Shown: piece by piece, positions 17,213 to 26,700 of the stretch | How positions within the stretch are numbered: the stretch's first letter is position 1 | How the letters are laid out: every line of letters starts with the position of its first letter | Assembly (NCBI GenBank): GCA_021324015.1 | Contig: JAJPJX010000159.1 | Location: 186,001-250,000, forward strand | DNA from: Solibacteraceae bacterium | GTDB taxonomy: Bacteria; Acidobacteriota; Terriglobia; Bryobacterales; Bryobacteraceae | DNA length: 64,000 nt | Direction: 5' to 3' | Notes under the pieces: model-generated | The model's input: the letters and a program-made list of their open reading frames with translations, nothing else | Databases searched by the model: none | What the model was told of the DNA's origin: nothing | Program-made: the position numbers and the translations under genes

Positions 17213-17524
17213 TTACTTCTTGGTTTCTTTGGAAATCAAATTGGAAACCGCACTGCGCGCCACCTGCAGCTTGATGTTGTCGGGCTTCACCCGCAGCACC
17301 AGGGTATCGTCTTCGCCGATGGACACGATGGTTCCCACGATGCCGCCGGAGGTCAACACCACGTTTCCGTTTTCCAGGGAGGCCAGCATTTGCTTCTGCT
17401 GCTTCTTCTGCCGCTGCATGGGAAGAAACAGCAGAAAGTAAAAGATCGCGAAGATGAGAAGGATGGGCAGGAACCCCACAAGGGAGTTCGGGGACGTAGA
17501 TTGGAGCAGTAGGCTTAGGACCAC
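17213..17524 (-). CDS. yajC: Preprotein translocase subunit YajC
   Basis: A small single-pass protein associated with SecDF. The membrane segment is FLPILLIFAIFYFLLFLPM, followed by the family signature RQKKQQKQMLASLENGNVVLTSGG and a KOW-like soluble part. The GTG at 17524 is chosen because homologs start near a LSLLLQ-type N-terminus. A GTG at 17572 would add 16 residues and overlap the end of tgt. Neither has a strong Shine-Dalgarno match. It sits between tgt and secD, the classic tgt-yajC-secDF order. Confidence 0.9.
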   Translation of the reverse strand: MVLSLLLQSTSPNSLVGFLPILLIFAIFYFLLFLPMQRQKKQQKQMLASLENGNVVLTSGGIVGTIVSIGEDDTLVLRVKPDNIKLQVARSAVSNLISKETKK

Positions 17525-17541
17525 GTTGGAACCACAGGGGG

Positions 17542-18681
17542 TTATTCGGCTTCGACCGGTCTTGAGCGCCACGCGCTCAGGTATTCAGGGAATTTTCCCA
17601 ATAATATAGCCTGCCTGATCTCCCGCATGATGTCAAGGTACCGCTTGACGTTATGCAGCGTAGCCAGCACGGCATACAGGATTTCGCCCGCCTGGTACAG
17701 GTGCCGCAGATAGGCCCGGGAGTACTCCCGGCAGGTGTAGCAGGAACAGCTCTCGTCGGGCGGCCGGGCGTCATCCCGATAGCGCGCCTGCTTGATGATC
17801 ACCCGTCCCGCCGCCGTGAACAGGCAGCCGTTGCGCGCATTCCGCGAGGGCAGCACGCAGTCCATCAGGTCCACCCCCCGGGCCACGTATTCCGCCAGTT
17901 CCTCCGGCATCCCCACTCCCATGGCGTAGCGGGGCCGGGCTCGCGGCAGCAGTTCCGCTGAAATCTCCGCCATCTCCAGGCTCAGCGGCCGCGGCTCGCC
18001 CACCGATAGCCCGCCGACCGCGTAGCCGTCCGCGTCCAGTTCCACCAGCCGCTCTGCGCATTCCCGCCGCAAGTCCGCGAACGTGGAGCCCTGCACGATC
18101 GGAAACAGCGCGTGCCGCGTTTCGACCTCGTGCAGCCTGCGCGCGTAGTGCCGGTAGGCCTCCCCTGCCCAGCGCACCGTGCGCTGCATGGCCTGGCGCG
18201 CGTATTCGTGGCTGGCCGGATACCCCGGGCACTCGTCCAGCGCCATCAGGATGTCGCTGCCGTAGGCCAGTTGCGCGTCCACCGTGCCTTCCGGCGTGAA
18301 GGTGTGCAGGTCGCCGTTCAGGTGCGACCGGAAGATCACCCCCTCTTCGGTGATCCGCCGCAGCCCGCTCAGGCTGAAGACCTGGAAGCCGCCCGAATCC
18401 GTCAGGATCGCCCGCGGCCAGGACATGAACCGGTGCAGCCCGCCCATCTGCCGGATCACGTCGGGGCCGGGGCGCACGTACAGGTGGTAGGTGTTCGCCA
18501 GCAGGATACGCGCGTCCAGTTCCTCCGTCAGGTCCCGCTGCGTCAGGCCCTTCACGGTGGCCTGCGTGCCCACGGGCATGAAGACCGGTGTCTCCACCGT
18601 CCCGTGGGCCGTGTGCAGCAACCCTGCCCGGGCGCGCGTCGCCGGGCACTCCGCCACTACTTCAAAAGAAACTTGAGGCAC
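17542..18681 (-). CDS. tgt: Queuine/preQ1 tRNA-ribosyltransferase
   Basis: Exchanges guanine 34 for preQ1 in GUN-anticodon tRNAs, the first tRNA-bound step of queuosine modification. At 379 residues it has normal length. Asp95 in TDSGGFQVFSL binds the base and Asp274 in LMDCVLPSRNARNG is the nucleophile. Cys312, Cys314, Cys317 and His343 match the zinc site. Substrate-binding GGLSVGEP is also present. It leads the tgt-yajC-secD-secF series on the minus strand, 15 bases from the thioredoxin-like gene. Confidence 0.97.
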   Translation of the reverse strand: MPQVSFEVVAECPATRARAGLLHTAHGTVETPVFMPVGTQATVKGLTQRDLTEELDARILLANTYHLYVRPGPDVIRQMGGLHRFMSWPRAILTDSGGFQVFSLSGLRRITEEGVIFRSHLNGDLHTFTPEGTVDAQLAYGSDILMALDECPGYPASHEYARQAMQRTVRWAGEAYRHYARRLHEVETRHALFPIVQGSTFADLRRECAERLVELDADGYAVGGLSVGEPRPLSLEMAEISAELLPRARPRYAMGVGMPEELAEYVARGVDLMDCVLPSRNARNGCLFTAAGRVIIKQARYRDDARPPDESCSCYTCREYSRAYLRHLYQAGEILYAVLATLHNVKRYLDIMREIRQAILLGKFPEYLSAWRSRPVEAE

Positions 18682-18696
18682 TCACCGGCCGGATGC

Positions 18697-19281
18697 TTAC
18701 GGTGTCTTCCGGGCCACTCGCGGGCCGCTCGTGGTGGTGTGCCGCCGCACTCCCGCATTCTCCTTCAGCAGGTTCTCGATCTCATCCCGAATGTTCTTTT
18801 CCTGGTCGCCCGCGAAGAACGGCTCTTCCCCGGAGTACTGCGCCCGAATGGTCCCCTGCCGGTCCACAAACACGATCTGCGGCATCAGCAGCTTGAACAT
18901 CGCCGGGTGCTGCAGGTATTCGATCACCGAGTTCCGGTCGCTAAACCCCACCGGAAACGTGGGCTGGAAGCGCTTGATGAAATCCGGCACGTTCATTGAG
19001 GCCATGTCCTCAATGGCGCAGGACAGCACTTGCAGGCCGTGCGGGCCGAATTCATTTTGCATCTTGGTCAGGATGCCCACGGTTTTCTGGCAGTGCGGGC
19101 AGTAGGTCAGAATGAACACCAGGGCCACTACTTTGCCCCGATACTGGCTCAGCAGCAGCGGTCTCCCGCTGTTCATGTTGATGGCAAATTCGGGGGAGTG
19201 GCGCGGCACTTCGGCGGCCTGCGCGGCGCCCCACAGCAGCCACGCGCCAGCCGCCACACTGAGAACGCGACGGGTCAGCAT
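18697..19281 (-). CDS. Exported thioredoxin-like (TlpA/AhpC-TSA) protein
   Basis: A 194-residue protein with an N-terminal signal peptide (MLTRRVLSVAAGAWLLWGAA, cleavage near AQA-A at about 23) and a thioredoxin fold. The active-site motif is Cys61-Pro-His-Cys64 in ILTYCPHCQKT, so it is probably a periplasmic thiol-disulfide oxidoreductase or peroxidase-like redox protein. The usual cis-proline region is seen as LMPQIVFVDRQG. It follows the HExxH protease gene by 9 bases in the same direction, so they may be co-transcribed. Confidence 0.85.
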   Translation of the reverse strand: MLTRRVLSVAAGAWLLWGAAQAAEVPRHSPEFAINMNSGRPLLLSQYRGKVVALVFILTYCPHCQKTVGILTKMQNEFGPHGLQVLSCAIEDMASMNVPDFIKRFQPTFPVGFSDRNSVIEYLQHPAMFKLLMPQIVFVDRQGTIRAQYSGEEPFFAGDQEKNIRDEIENLLKENAGVRRHTTTSGPRVARKTP

Positions 19282-19290
19282 GCTGACAGT

Positions 19291-20571
19291 TTACCTCACC
19301 GCCGGGGCTGGGCTCTCCAGCCCTTCCAGGCTGCTCACCACCGTCCCCTCCAGACGCAGCAGGAAGTAGCCGTCGTCGCCCTCACCGGCCACCGCGTCCT
19401 CCGTCTCCCGGGCTACCGTCATCTTCTTCCACTTCTTTGCCAGCAGGCGCCGGTAGAGCTGGAAGTACTTCCGCGCCGCCGCTGCTTCGTCCCACTCCGA
19501 GACGTAGCTCAGGATCACCCGCTCCGGCGACTTCCGCTCCAGCAGCCGGTAGCGCCCGCCGCGCCAGTGCGGCGCCACCTCCCGCGACATTTCCTTGCCC
19601 AAGTACTGCTCCAGCAGGATGCGGTGGTCCAGTTCCCCGATGGAGCCCTCGATCAGGTCCTTGAATCCCTTCCGCTGCGGGGGCACGGGCAGCGCCGGCT
19701 CGGTCGGCTTCACCCCGCTGAAGTACTTGTCCACGTGCAGAATCTGCTGCGTGGATTCCGGCGGCCGGTGGAACACCTCCCCGAACGCCGCCTTCCCGTC
19801 TTTCACGTAGACTGCCTGCTGGAACAGCATCCCCTTGGTATACGGAAAAATCAGCGTCTCACGCAGGTACAACGGCGAGTTTTCAAATATCGGGAACTGC
19901 CCCCCCGCCGGATCCATCGACCGGCTCATCATCTCCAACAGTGTGGGCGAGGTCGCCAGCGACTGCCCCATCTGCCGCGCCAGGTACTCCGACATCAGCC
20001 ACGTCGCCTGGCCCTCCATCACCGCCATGCGCGCGGTGGCCCCGTCGTCGCTCTTCTGCCCCTGCTTGATGTATTTGTCCAGGTGATAATTCTGGTCCGC
20101 CAGCGCGTGCGCCAGTTCGTGCACCAGCGCCGCCTCGCGTGTGTCCGAAGGAGTCCAGTCCGTGATGTAGAGGCGCTTCTTGTTGTAGTCGTAAAAGGCC
20201 GCCGCCTGCTCCGTGAGCAGGTCCACGGTGTTTTTCTTCAAATCGAAATCCGCCGGCACCAGCCCGAACTTTTTGAGCGTGAGTTCTTCGGCCCGCAGTT
20301 CCTCCGGCGAGGTCACTTCCTTCACCCGCTTCTGCAGGAACTCCTTCACCTTGTCGCGGCTGATCAGGTCGTAGGGCACCGGGTGCCGCATCTTCATGCC
20401 GGAAATCTTGGTGAGCTCCCCCAGCACCTCGCCAATGGCATGGAAGATCTGCCGCGATTCGTCGCGGGTTTCCTGCGCCGGCGCCAACCCCGCCGCCAAA
20501 CACACCAGCGCCATGGCGCAGGCCATTCGGGCCGCGCGCCGCAGGCCGCGAGCAAGCGGCGCCGCGATCAC
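19291..20571 (-). CDS. Secreted HExxH zinc metalloprotease-like protein
   Basis: A 426-residue protein of unknown name. After an N-terminal leader (GTG 20571; the internal ATG at 20526 would start closer to the hydrophobic stretch MALVCLAAGLAPAQ) it carries a zinc-peptidase helix, LVHELAHALADQ, with His151, Glu152 and His155, and Glu186 in MEGQATWLM is a candidate third ligand. No transmembrane segments follow, so it is probably periplasmic. It begins 1 base after the stop of the MFS gene. The physiological substrate is unknown, and it could be a folded relative without activity. Confidence 0.7.
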   Translation of the reverse strand: MIAAPLARGLRRAARMACAMALVCLAAGLAPAQETRDESRQIFHAIGEVLGELTKISGMKMRHPVPYDLISRDKVKEFLQKRVKEVTSPEELRAEELTLKKFGLVPADFDLKKNTVDLLTEQAAAFYDYNKKRLYITDWTPSDTREAALVHELAHALADQNYHLDKYIKQGQKSDDGATARMAVMEGQATWLMSEYLARQMGQSLATSPTLLEMMSRSMDPAGGQFPIFENSPLYLRETLIFPYTKGMLFQQAVYVKDGKAAFGEVFHRPPESTQQILHVDKYFSGVKPTEPALPVPPQRKGFKDLIEGSIGELDHRILLEQYLGKEMSREVAPHWRGGRYRLLERKSPERVILSYVSEWDEAAAARKYFQLYRRLLAKKWKKMTVARETEDAVAGEGDDGYFLLRLEGTVVSSLEGLESPAPAVR

Positions 20572-21906
20572 TTAGTGGGTCTCCGGTTGTGAGGCGATGG
20601 CGGGAGCCTTCATGCGGAAAATCACGCTGGCCGCGATCGCCAGCGCTCCTCCCAGCATAACAGTCGCGCGCGCCCCCCAGACGCGCGCCAGCGCCCCCGC
20701 CGCCAAGCTGCCGAACGGCCCCAGCCCCACTACTGTCATCGAGTACAGCGCCATGGTCCGGCCCCTGTATTCGTCCGGAATCAGGCTTTGGATGAGCGTG
20801 TTGGCCGAGCACATCTGCCGCATCACGTTGTATCCGATCACCGGCATGATCGCCAGCGAAAGCGCGAAGTAAGGCGAAAGCGCGAACGCCACAAAGCCCG
20901 CCCCCGCCGTGGCCGCGCTCAGCACCAGCACGTGCGTCAGTTCCTCCACGCGCGTGCGCCCCGCCAGCACCAGCGTCCCCACTACCGCTCCCACACCCAT
21001 AGCGCCTAGCAGATAGCCCAGCCCCTGCGAACCCCGCTGGAAAATCTCGCCCGCGAAAAATGGCATCAGCACCACCGCCGGCATGCCCGCGATGGTGACT
21101 GCCGCCATCATCATCAGGATCCGCCGCACCGGCACGTGGTGGTACGCGTAGCGGAACCCCGCCACCAGGTGTCCCCAGGGCGAATCCTGCCGCTCCCGCC
21201 GGAACTTCGGCAGGCGCATCGCCAGCAGGCAGCCGATCACCGCCAGAAAACTGATCCCGTTCAGCAGAAAACAGCTTCCTTCGCCGACCAGCGCCACCAG
21301 CACACCGGCGATCCCTGGCCCCACCACCCGCGCCGAATTGAAAATCGCCGAATTCAGCGAAATGGCGTTCAGCAGATCTTCCTTGCTGGCCATGTGGACG
21401 ATCAGCGACTGCCGCCCTGGCATGTCGAACGCATTGATCGTGCCCAGCACCGCCGCCAGCGCCAGGATGTGCCACACCTGCACTTTCCCGCTCAAGGTCA
21501 GCGCCGCCAGCGCAAAGGCTTGCAGCATCGAGAGGGTCTGCGTCAGGATCACCAGCTTGTGCCGCGAAAACCGGTCCGCCGCCAGCCCTCCCAGCGGCCC
21601 CAGCGCGAATACCGGAATCTGCGTGCAGAACCACGCTGTGCCCAGCAGCAGTTCCGAGTGCGTCATGCGGTAAACCAGCCAGCTTTGCGCCACGTTCTGC
21701 ATCCACGTCCCGATCAGTGACACGATCTGCCCCGCGACAAAAAGCCGGAAATTGCGGTGCCGCAATGCCCGAAACGTGAGCCGCAAGCTGTGGCGGATGC
21801 CTTCCGGCGGAAGGCCCGCCGAAGACGACAAATCCGCTTGCGTGGAGAGTTCCTGCAGGATCAGCGATGGCTCGTTGTTGTGCTTCCCGGGGGTGGGGAC
21901 CGCCAT
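20572..21906 (-). CDS. Major facilitator superfamily exporter (EntS-like)
   Basis: A 444-residue transporter with about 12 hydrophobic segments. The first begins after RHRNFRLFVAGQIVSLIGTWMQNVAQSWLVY, a sequence typical of the EntS/DHA3-type exporters. The cytoplasmic loop motif LGGLAADRFSRHKLVI corresponds to MFS motif A. Substrates of this group are siderophores or drugs; nothing here fixes the substrate. It is directly followed by the HExxH protease gene and diverges from the small gene at 21975, the two sharing a 68-base promoter region. Confidence 0.85.
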   Translation of the reverse strand: MAVPTPGKHNNEPSLILQELSTQADLSSSAGLPPEGIRHSLRLTFRALRHRNFRLFVAGQIVSLIGTWMQNVAQSWLVYRMTHSELLLGTAWFCTQIPVFALGPLGGLAADRFSRHKLVILTQTLSMLQAFALAALTLSGKVQVWHILALAAVLGTINAFDMPGRQSLIVHMASKEDLLNAISLNSAIFNSARVVGPGIAGVLVALVGEGSCFLLNGISFLAVIGCLLAMRLPKFRRERQDSPWGHLVAGFRYAYHHVPVRRILMMMAAVTIAGMPAVVLMPFFAGEIFQRGSQGLGYLLGAMGVGAVVGTLVLAGRTRVEELTHVLVLSAATAGAGFVAFALSPYFALSLAIMPVIGYNVMRQMCSANTLIQSLIPDEYRGRTMALYSMTVVGLGPFGSLAAGALARVWGARATVMLGGALAIAASVIFRMKAPAIASQPETH

Positions 21907-21974
21907 CGTCCTTTTCAGGATACAATGGAACTCACCCGATCACATTTTCTACAAACGACAGGAGATTTGTTACT

Positions 21975-22106
21975 TTGGCTGACGATAAACTGTACAAAGC
22001 GGAGTACGTGGGCAGCGGAACGTTCGTGATCAGCAAGCCCAAGCGGAAAGCCGCCAAGGCGCGCCAGAGCAAGCTCAAGAACCCGCAGCGCGGCGCGCGG
22101 AAGTAA
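21975..22106 (+). CDS. Small basic protein of unknown function (43 aa)
   Basis: Reads (M)ADDKLYKAEYVGSGTFVISKPKRK and then a Lys/Arg/Ala-rich tail ending RGARK. A TTG start at 21975 is chosen because GGAG at 21961-21964 lies 10 bases upstream and the frame has no closer ATG. The first half is acidic to neutral and could fold as a small beta unit; the second half is strongly basic, as in nucleic-acid-binding tails. Gene content suggests it is expressed from the promoter region shared with the MFS gene. I do not recognise the family. Confidence 0.6.
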   Translation: MADDKLYKAEYVGSGTFVISKPKRKAAKARQSKLKNPQRGARK

Positions 22107-22111
22107 CCGAT

Positions 22112-22237
22112 TTAATGCCGGACCGTGCGCCGCTCTGCCTCGATGGCCCGCAGCAGCGCCGCGAGCGCGGCCTTTTGCAGTACAAACGCCATCCCGAAGC
22201 TCCCCGCCAGCGCGGCGCCTATCACCAGAGATTCCAT
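22112..22237 (-). CDS. Small membrane protein of unknown function (41 aa)
   Basis: Reads MESLVIGAALAGSFGMAFVL followed by an amphipathic Ala/Leu-rich helix and a short charged tail ending RTVRH. ATG 22237 is preceded by GGGAGTGGAG on the minus strand, a good ribosome-binding site. One membrane helix is predicted by eye at residues 4-20. It runs tail-to-tail with the small basic protein, 5 bases away, and diverges from the glucarate dehydratase-like gene. Function unknown. Confidence 0.6.
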   Translation of the reverse strand: MESLVIGAALAGSFGMAFVLQKAALAALLRAIEAERRTVRH

Positions 22238-22276
22238 TGCTCCACTCCCGCTTTACTTAGATGCACGTGACCTGCC

Positions 22277-23596
22277 ATGCGAATCACCGGAATCGAGCTT
22301 CATCCGATCGCCATCGCTGACCCGCCCTTGCGCAGTTCCTACGGGCTGCATGCGCCCTTCGCTCTCCGCACTGTCGTCGAACTCCAAACGGATGATGGCC
22401 TAAGGGGAATCAGCGAAACCTATGGCGGCGACGGCCCCCTGGCGGCGCTTGAAGCCGCACGCTCCCGCGTCCTCGGCATGGACCCCTTCCAACTGGCCGG
22501 CCTCTACCGGGATCTCGCCGCGGACGTGGAAAAAGATACACAGGCGGCTCCCGGCGGACGCAGTCAGACTTACCTGGTTCCCGGCGAGAACCCCTTGGAC
22601 CGCCACGCCCGCACGCATGCCGCCATCGAGATCGCCTGCCTGGACTTGATCGGCAAGGCTGTCGGCAAGCCCGCCTGCGACGTCATCGGTGGCCGCGTGC
22701 GCGATGCCGTCCCGTTCTCCGCCTATCTTTTCTACAAGCACGCCGGGGGCGGGGGAGTGGGCGGCGACGCCCGCGAGGACGAATATGGCGAAGTGCTCTC
22801 TCCTGAGGCGGCCGTCCGCGAATGCCGCCAGATGATCGCCAAATACGGCTTCCGCGAGATCAAGCTGAAAGGCGGCGTGCTGGATCCGGATATCGAAATT
22901 GCGACCATCCGTGCCCTGCGCCGGGAGTTCGGCCCCTCCTACCCCCTGCGCATTGACCCCAATTGCGCCTGGTCGGTCGAAACCTCCGTCCGCGTGGGCC
23001 GCGAACTGCGCGAAGAGCTATCCGGCGGCGGATACCTCGAGGATCCCTGCGCGACTCTCGAAGGCATGGGGGAGGTGCGCCGGCGCCTGATCGCCGAAGG
23101 CATTCACACCCCCCAGGCCAGCAATGTCGCCGTGACCTCCTTCGCCGACGTCCCTCAGGCCGCCCGCTTGGACGCGGTGCAGATCGTCCTCTCCGACCCG
23201 CATTACTGGGGCGGCATGCGTCAGGTGCAGTATCTCTCGCACTTAGCCGGCGTGCTCGGCATGGGCCTCTCTATGCACTCCAACAGTCACCTGGGGGTCA
23301 GCCTGATGGCCATGACCCACGTGGCCGCCGCCTGCCCTAACCTGACTTTCGCCTGCGACACCCATTACCCCTGGCAGACCGCCAAAGACGAAGTCGTGAC
23401 CGGCGGCCGGGTTCCCATTGTGGACGGTTCCGTACGCATCCCCGACAAACCCGGCTTGGGAGTGGAACTGGATTACGATCAGCTCGCCCGCGGCCGTGAG
23501 CGCTATCAGAAGATCCCCTACCGCAAGCGCGACGACGAAGCTGAAATGCGCCAGCACGTTGACCCCAACTGGAAACGCATCCTCCCGCGCTGGTAG
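22277..23596 (+). CDS. Glucarate dehydratase-like enolase superfamily enzyme
   Basis: A 439-residue enolase-superfamily enzyme. The best fit is D-glucarate dehydratase, which forms 5-dehydro-4-deoxyglucarate. The KxK catalytic pair is Lys196/Lys198 in IKLKGG. Metal ligands appear as Asp227 and Asn229 in RIDPNCAWSVETS and Glu255-Asp256 in LEDPC. A His near residue 330 in MHSNSHLGVS matches the general acid/base of this group. A likely next enzyme of the pathway (5-dehydro-4-deoxyglucarate dehydratase-like) is at 38.9 kb. The large TonB receptor follows in the same direction but has its own promoter. A closely related sugar-acid substrate is possible. Confidence 0.8.
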   Translation: MRITGIELHPIAIADPPLRSSYGLHAPFALRTVVELQTDDGLRGISETYGGDGPLAALEAARSRVLGMDPFQLAGLYRDLAADVEKDTQAAPGGRSQTYLVPGENPLDRHARTHAAIEIACLDLIGKAVGKPACDVIGGRVRDAVPFSAYLFYKHAGGGGVGGDAREDEYGEVLSPEAAVRECRQMIAKYGFREIKLKGGVLDPDIEIATIRALRREFGPSYPLRIDPNCAWSVETSVRVGRELREELSGGGYLEDPCATLEGMGEVRRRLIAEGIHTPQASNVAVTSFADVPQAARLDAVQIVLSDPHYWGGMRQVQYLSHLAGVLGMGLSMHSNSHLGVSLMAMTHVAAACPNLTFACDTHYPWQTAKDEVVTGGRVPIVDGSVRIPDKPGLGVELDYDQLARGRERYQKIPYRKRDDEAEMRQHVDPNWKRILPRW

Positions 23597-23656
23597 ACGT
23601 CCGCCGCAACGCTGCCACGCCTGAGAAAACACCGAAAAAGTCCCTGTAAAAGTTCC

Positions 23657-23685
23657 TTGACAGGTGTTCCCTTCGAGGATAGAAT
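23657..23685 (+). promoter_or_regulatory. Sigma-70-type promoter of the TonB-dependent receptor
   Basis: A perfect TTGACA -35 (23657-23662) is followed by a 17-base spacer and TAGAAT (-10, 23680-23685). It lies 31 bases before the receptor ATG. AGTCAGGGGGT just before the ATG supplies the ribosome-binding site. This is the best promoter match in the window. Confidence 0.75.
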
Positions 23686-23716
23686 CGATCCATCTTTTTA
23701 GTCAGGGGGTCGCACC

Positions 23717-26700
23717 ATGCGTTGTGTACTAGCTATCGCGCTTTTAGTTGGATCTGCGTCCGCTCTCTTCGCGCAGTCCGCCACGGGCAACATCATCGGC
23801 CATGTCACGGATGCCACTGGCGCAGCGGTGGCCGGGGCCGAAGTCTCCGCAATCAACGCCGAAAAGGGTCTTACTTTTAAGACTGTAACTGATGAGCAAG
23901 GGATCTTCCGCTTCTTTTACCTTGCTCCAGCCACCTACCGGTTGACTTTCCAGCACGTCGGCTTTAATTCCGTGGAGCGCCCCGACATCCTCTTGCGGTC
24001 GAACGAGACGCCCACGGTCGATGTCCAGTTATCGGTCGGCAATGTGGTGCAGAAACTGGAAGTGCAGGCCGAAGCGCCGCTCGTGGAAGCCGCTACTTCG
24101 ACGACCGGCACGATCCTCCCGGGCAAGGAAATGAATGCCCTCCCGATCATGCAGCGCTACACCTGGATGAGCATGTACGTGATGCCGGGCGTCACCAGCA
24201 TGAACGGATTCCACATCGCGGGCGAGCGCGACCGTGGCATCGGGTACACGCTCGACGGCATCCCCGGCACGCAGCCCGCTGTGGGAGGCGTATCGACCCC
24301 GCGCATCGTCTCCACCACCGCCAACGCCATCGAGGAAGTCAAGCTGAGTTCTACCGTGTTGCCCGCCGAGTACGGCCACTCCGCCGGCGGCATGCTGAGC
24401 GCCACCTATAAGTCCGGCACCAACCGGCTGCACTTCGAGGGCGAAGACCGCTACGTCAACAACGCGATGCTGCACCGCGCCTATTTCAATCTGGGCAATG
24501 CGCCGTTCGGTTACCACGAGCTTGCCGGGCTGGCCAGCGGTCCGGTGTACTTCCCCAAAATTTACAACGGCAAGAACAAGACCTTCTTCCTGTTCGGGTG
24601 GTCCATGCACCACGAAAAGTATAACCAGTCGGTGTTCTCCACCGTGCCCACGCTGGACGAGTTGAACGGCAACTTCAATTTCGGCGGGCTGGGCTACCCC
24701 GTCTATGACCCGACCACCACGCAGCAGGTCAACGGCAAGTGGGTCAGCACTCCTTTTGCCGGCAATGTCATCCCCAAAAGCCGCTTTGATCCCGCGGTCG
24801 TCAATTTTCTCAACCACCAGCCATGGGCGCCGCCGAACAACCTGGGTGGCTCCGGGCTTCTGACCGCCACCGGACCGCAGCAGAACTACGGCGCCACCAG
24901 CACCTATTTTTCCTATCGCACCCGTTACGACATCAAGATCGATCACAATTTCAGCGATCAGAACCGCATCTTCGGGCGCTTCTCGGAGATCGTCAACCGC
25001 GCCGTCGGCGACCAGATCGGCATCAACTGGAAGTTGCTCGACGGGTCCGCCGTTTTGCAGCCGATTAACCAGGAAAATTCGGTCATCTCCGACACGCACA
25101 TGTTCAGCCCCACTTTCCTGAACGAAGTCCGCGTGGGCTTTAACCGCTGGCATCAGTCCCGTACCCCGCCGGGTTACAACCAGAATTGGGCGGGTCAGTT
25201 GGGGATCCCGGGCGTCAGCGGCTTGACCTTCCCCACCTTCCTGGATTCCAACGGCGGCTACTTCTTCAACACGCAATTTCCCGGCGGTGGCCTCAGCCAG
25301 GTGAGCCAGGGCTACATCGTGCAAGACAACGTCACACGGGTCATCGGGCCGCACAGTCTGCGGATGGGATACGAGATCCAGAAGACCACGGAAGACTTCC
25401 TGCTGCCCAGCCTGCCCGGCGGCACTTACTACTTTGGCGGGACCGGTTATCCGTTCACGCCCAACACCGGCAACGATTTTGCCGCACTATTGTTGGGCTC
25501 GGTTACCCGGGCGACCTTCTCCACAACCCTGGCTAACTGGCTCCCGCAATGGTGGAGTCACGCCCTTTACTTTCAGGACGACTGGACCGCTAGCCGCCGC
25601 CTGACGCTCAATCTGGGCCTGCGCTGGTCCTATGAAACGCCGATGCGCACCAAGTACGGCCAGCAGAGCCAGTTCGATCCCACCGCCACGGATCCGCTCA
25701 CCGGGTTGCCCGGCGCGATCGTCCACAACCCGGGTCCTCTCGGCAACAGCGACTACAAGCATTTCCAGCCGCGGATCGGCGTCGCATACCGGCTCAAGGA
25801 CAATATGGTCCTGCGCGGCGGCTTCGGTCTCACCACCATCGACCTTTTCTCCACCACCCTCAGTTCGCAGAATTTCCAGGAATACACCAGCAACGTGACC
25901 GTGCAGAACGCGCCCGGCATCCCCACCCCGGCCTTTTATCTCAACAAAGGGCCCGGGAATATCAATTTCAACGTTCTTGCCAACGGCACCGCTCCTTTCG
26001 TGGGAACTAACTACAGCGCGCGCACCGCCGAGCGCTACGACCCCGCCCTGCGCAATCCCTACGCCATGAATTGGAACGCCACCTATCAGTGGCAGTTCGC
26101 TCCTTCCTGGCTCCTCGAACTCAGCTATCAGGGCTCCAACGGCGTTGGCCTGTTCGAGGCCTGGAACATCAACACCGTTCCTCTGAACGTCTCCACCAAC
26201 CCTTCCGTTCTGCAGAACATCTTTCAGAACTACCAGAACTTCAGACCTTACCCGAATTTCGGAGAAATCGACCAGTGGGGCAACTTCGGCCATTCCACGT
26301 ATCATTCGGGCACGGTCAAAATTGAGAAGCGGCTCTCGAGCGGGATTACCTTCACTTCTTTCTTCACCCGCTCCAAAGCCATCGACGACTGCGATAACGA
26401 CCAGGTTTGCACCGGCGAAACCTTCTACAACCGCAGCCTGGAAAAAGGCCGCGCGGGATTCGACGTCACCAATCGTTCGGTCACCTACGTCACGTATGCT
26501 CTCCCGATCGGACGCGGCCGCCGTTTCATGAACCACGGCGGCGTTCTCGACTACATCTTCGGCGGCTGGAATATCACCTGGGCCCAAACCTACCAGACGG
26601 GTCTCCCGGTGACCTTTACCCTGGCGGGCAGTCCCTACAACTACCTGCCGGGCAACGGCGTCCTCCGCCCGAACGCAACCGTCCCCGCCGGCCAGATCCC

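Noticed and set aside
15407-17512. A 701-residue plus-strand frame opposite secF, secD and yajC
   Set aside because: It is antisense to well-supported Sec genes and has no domain or signal pattern.
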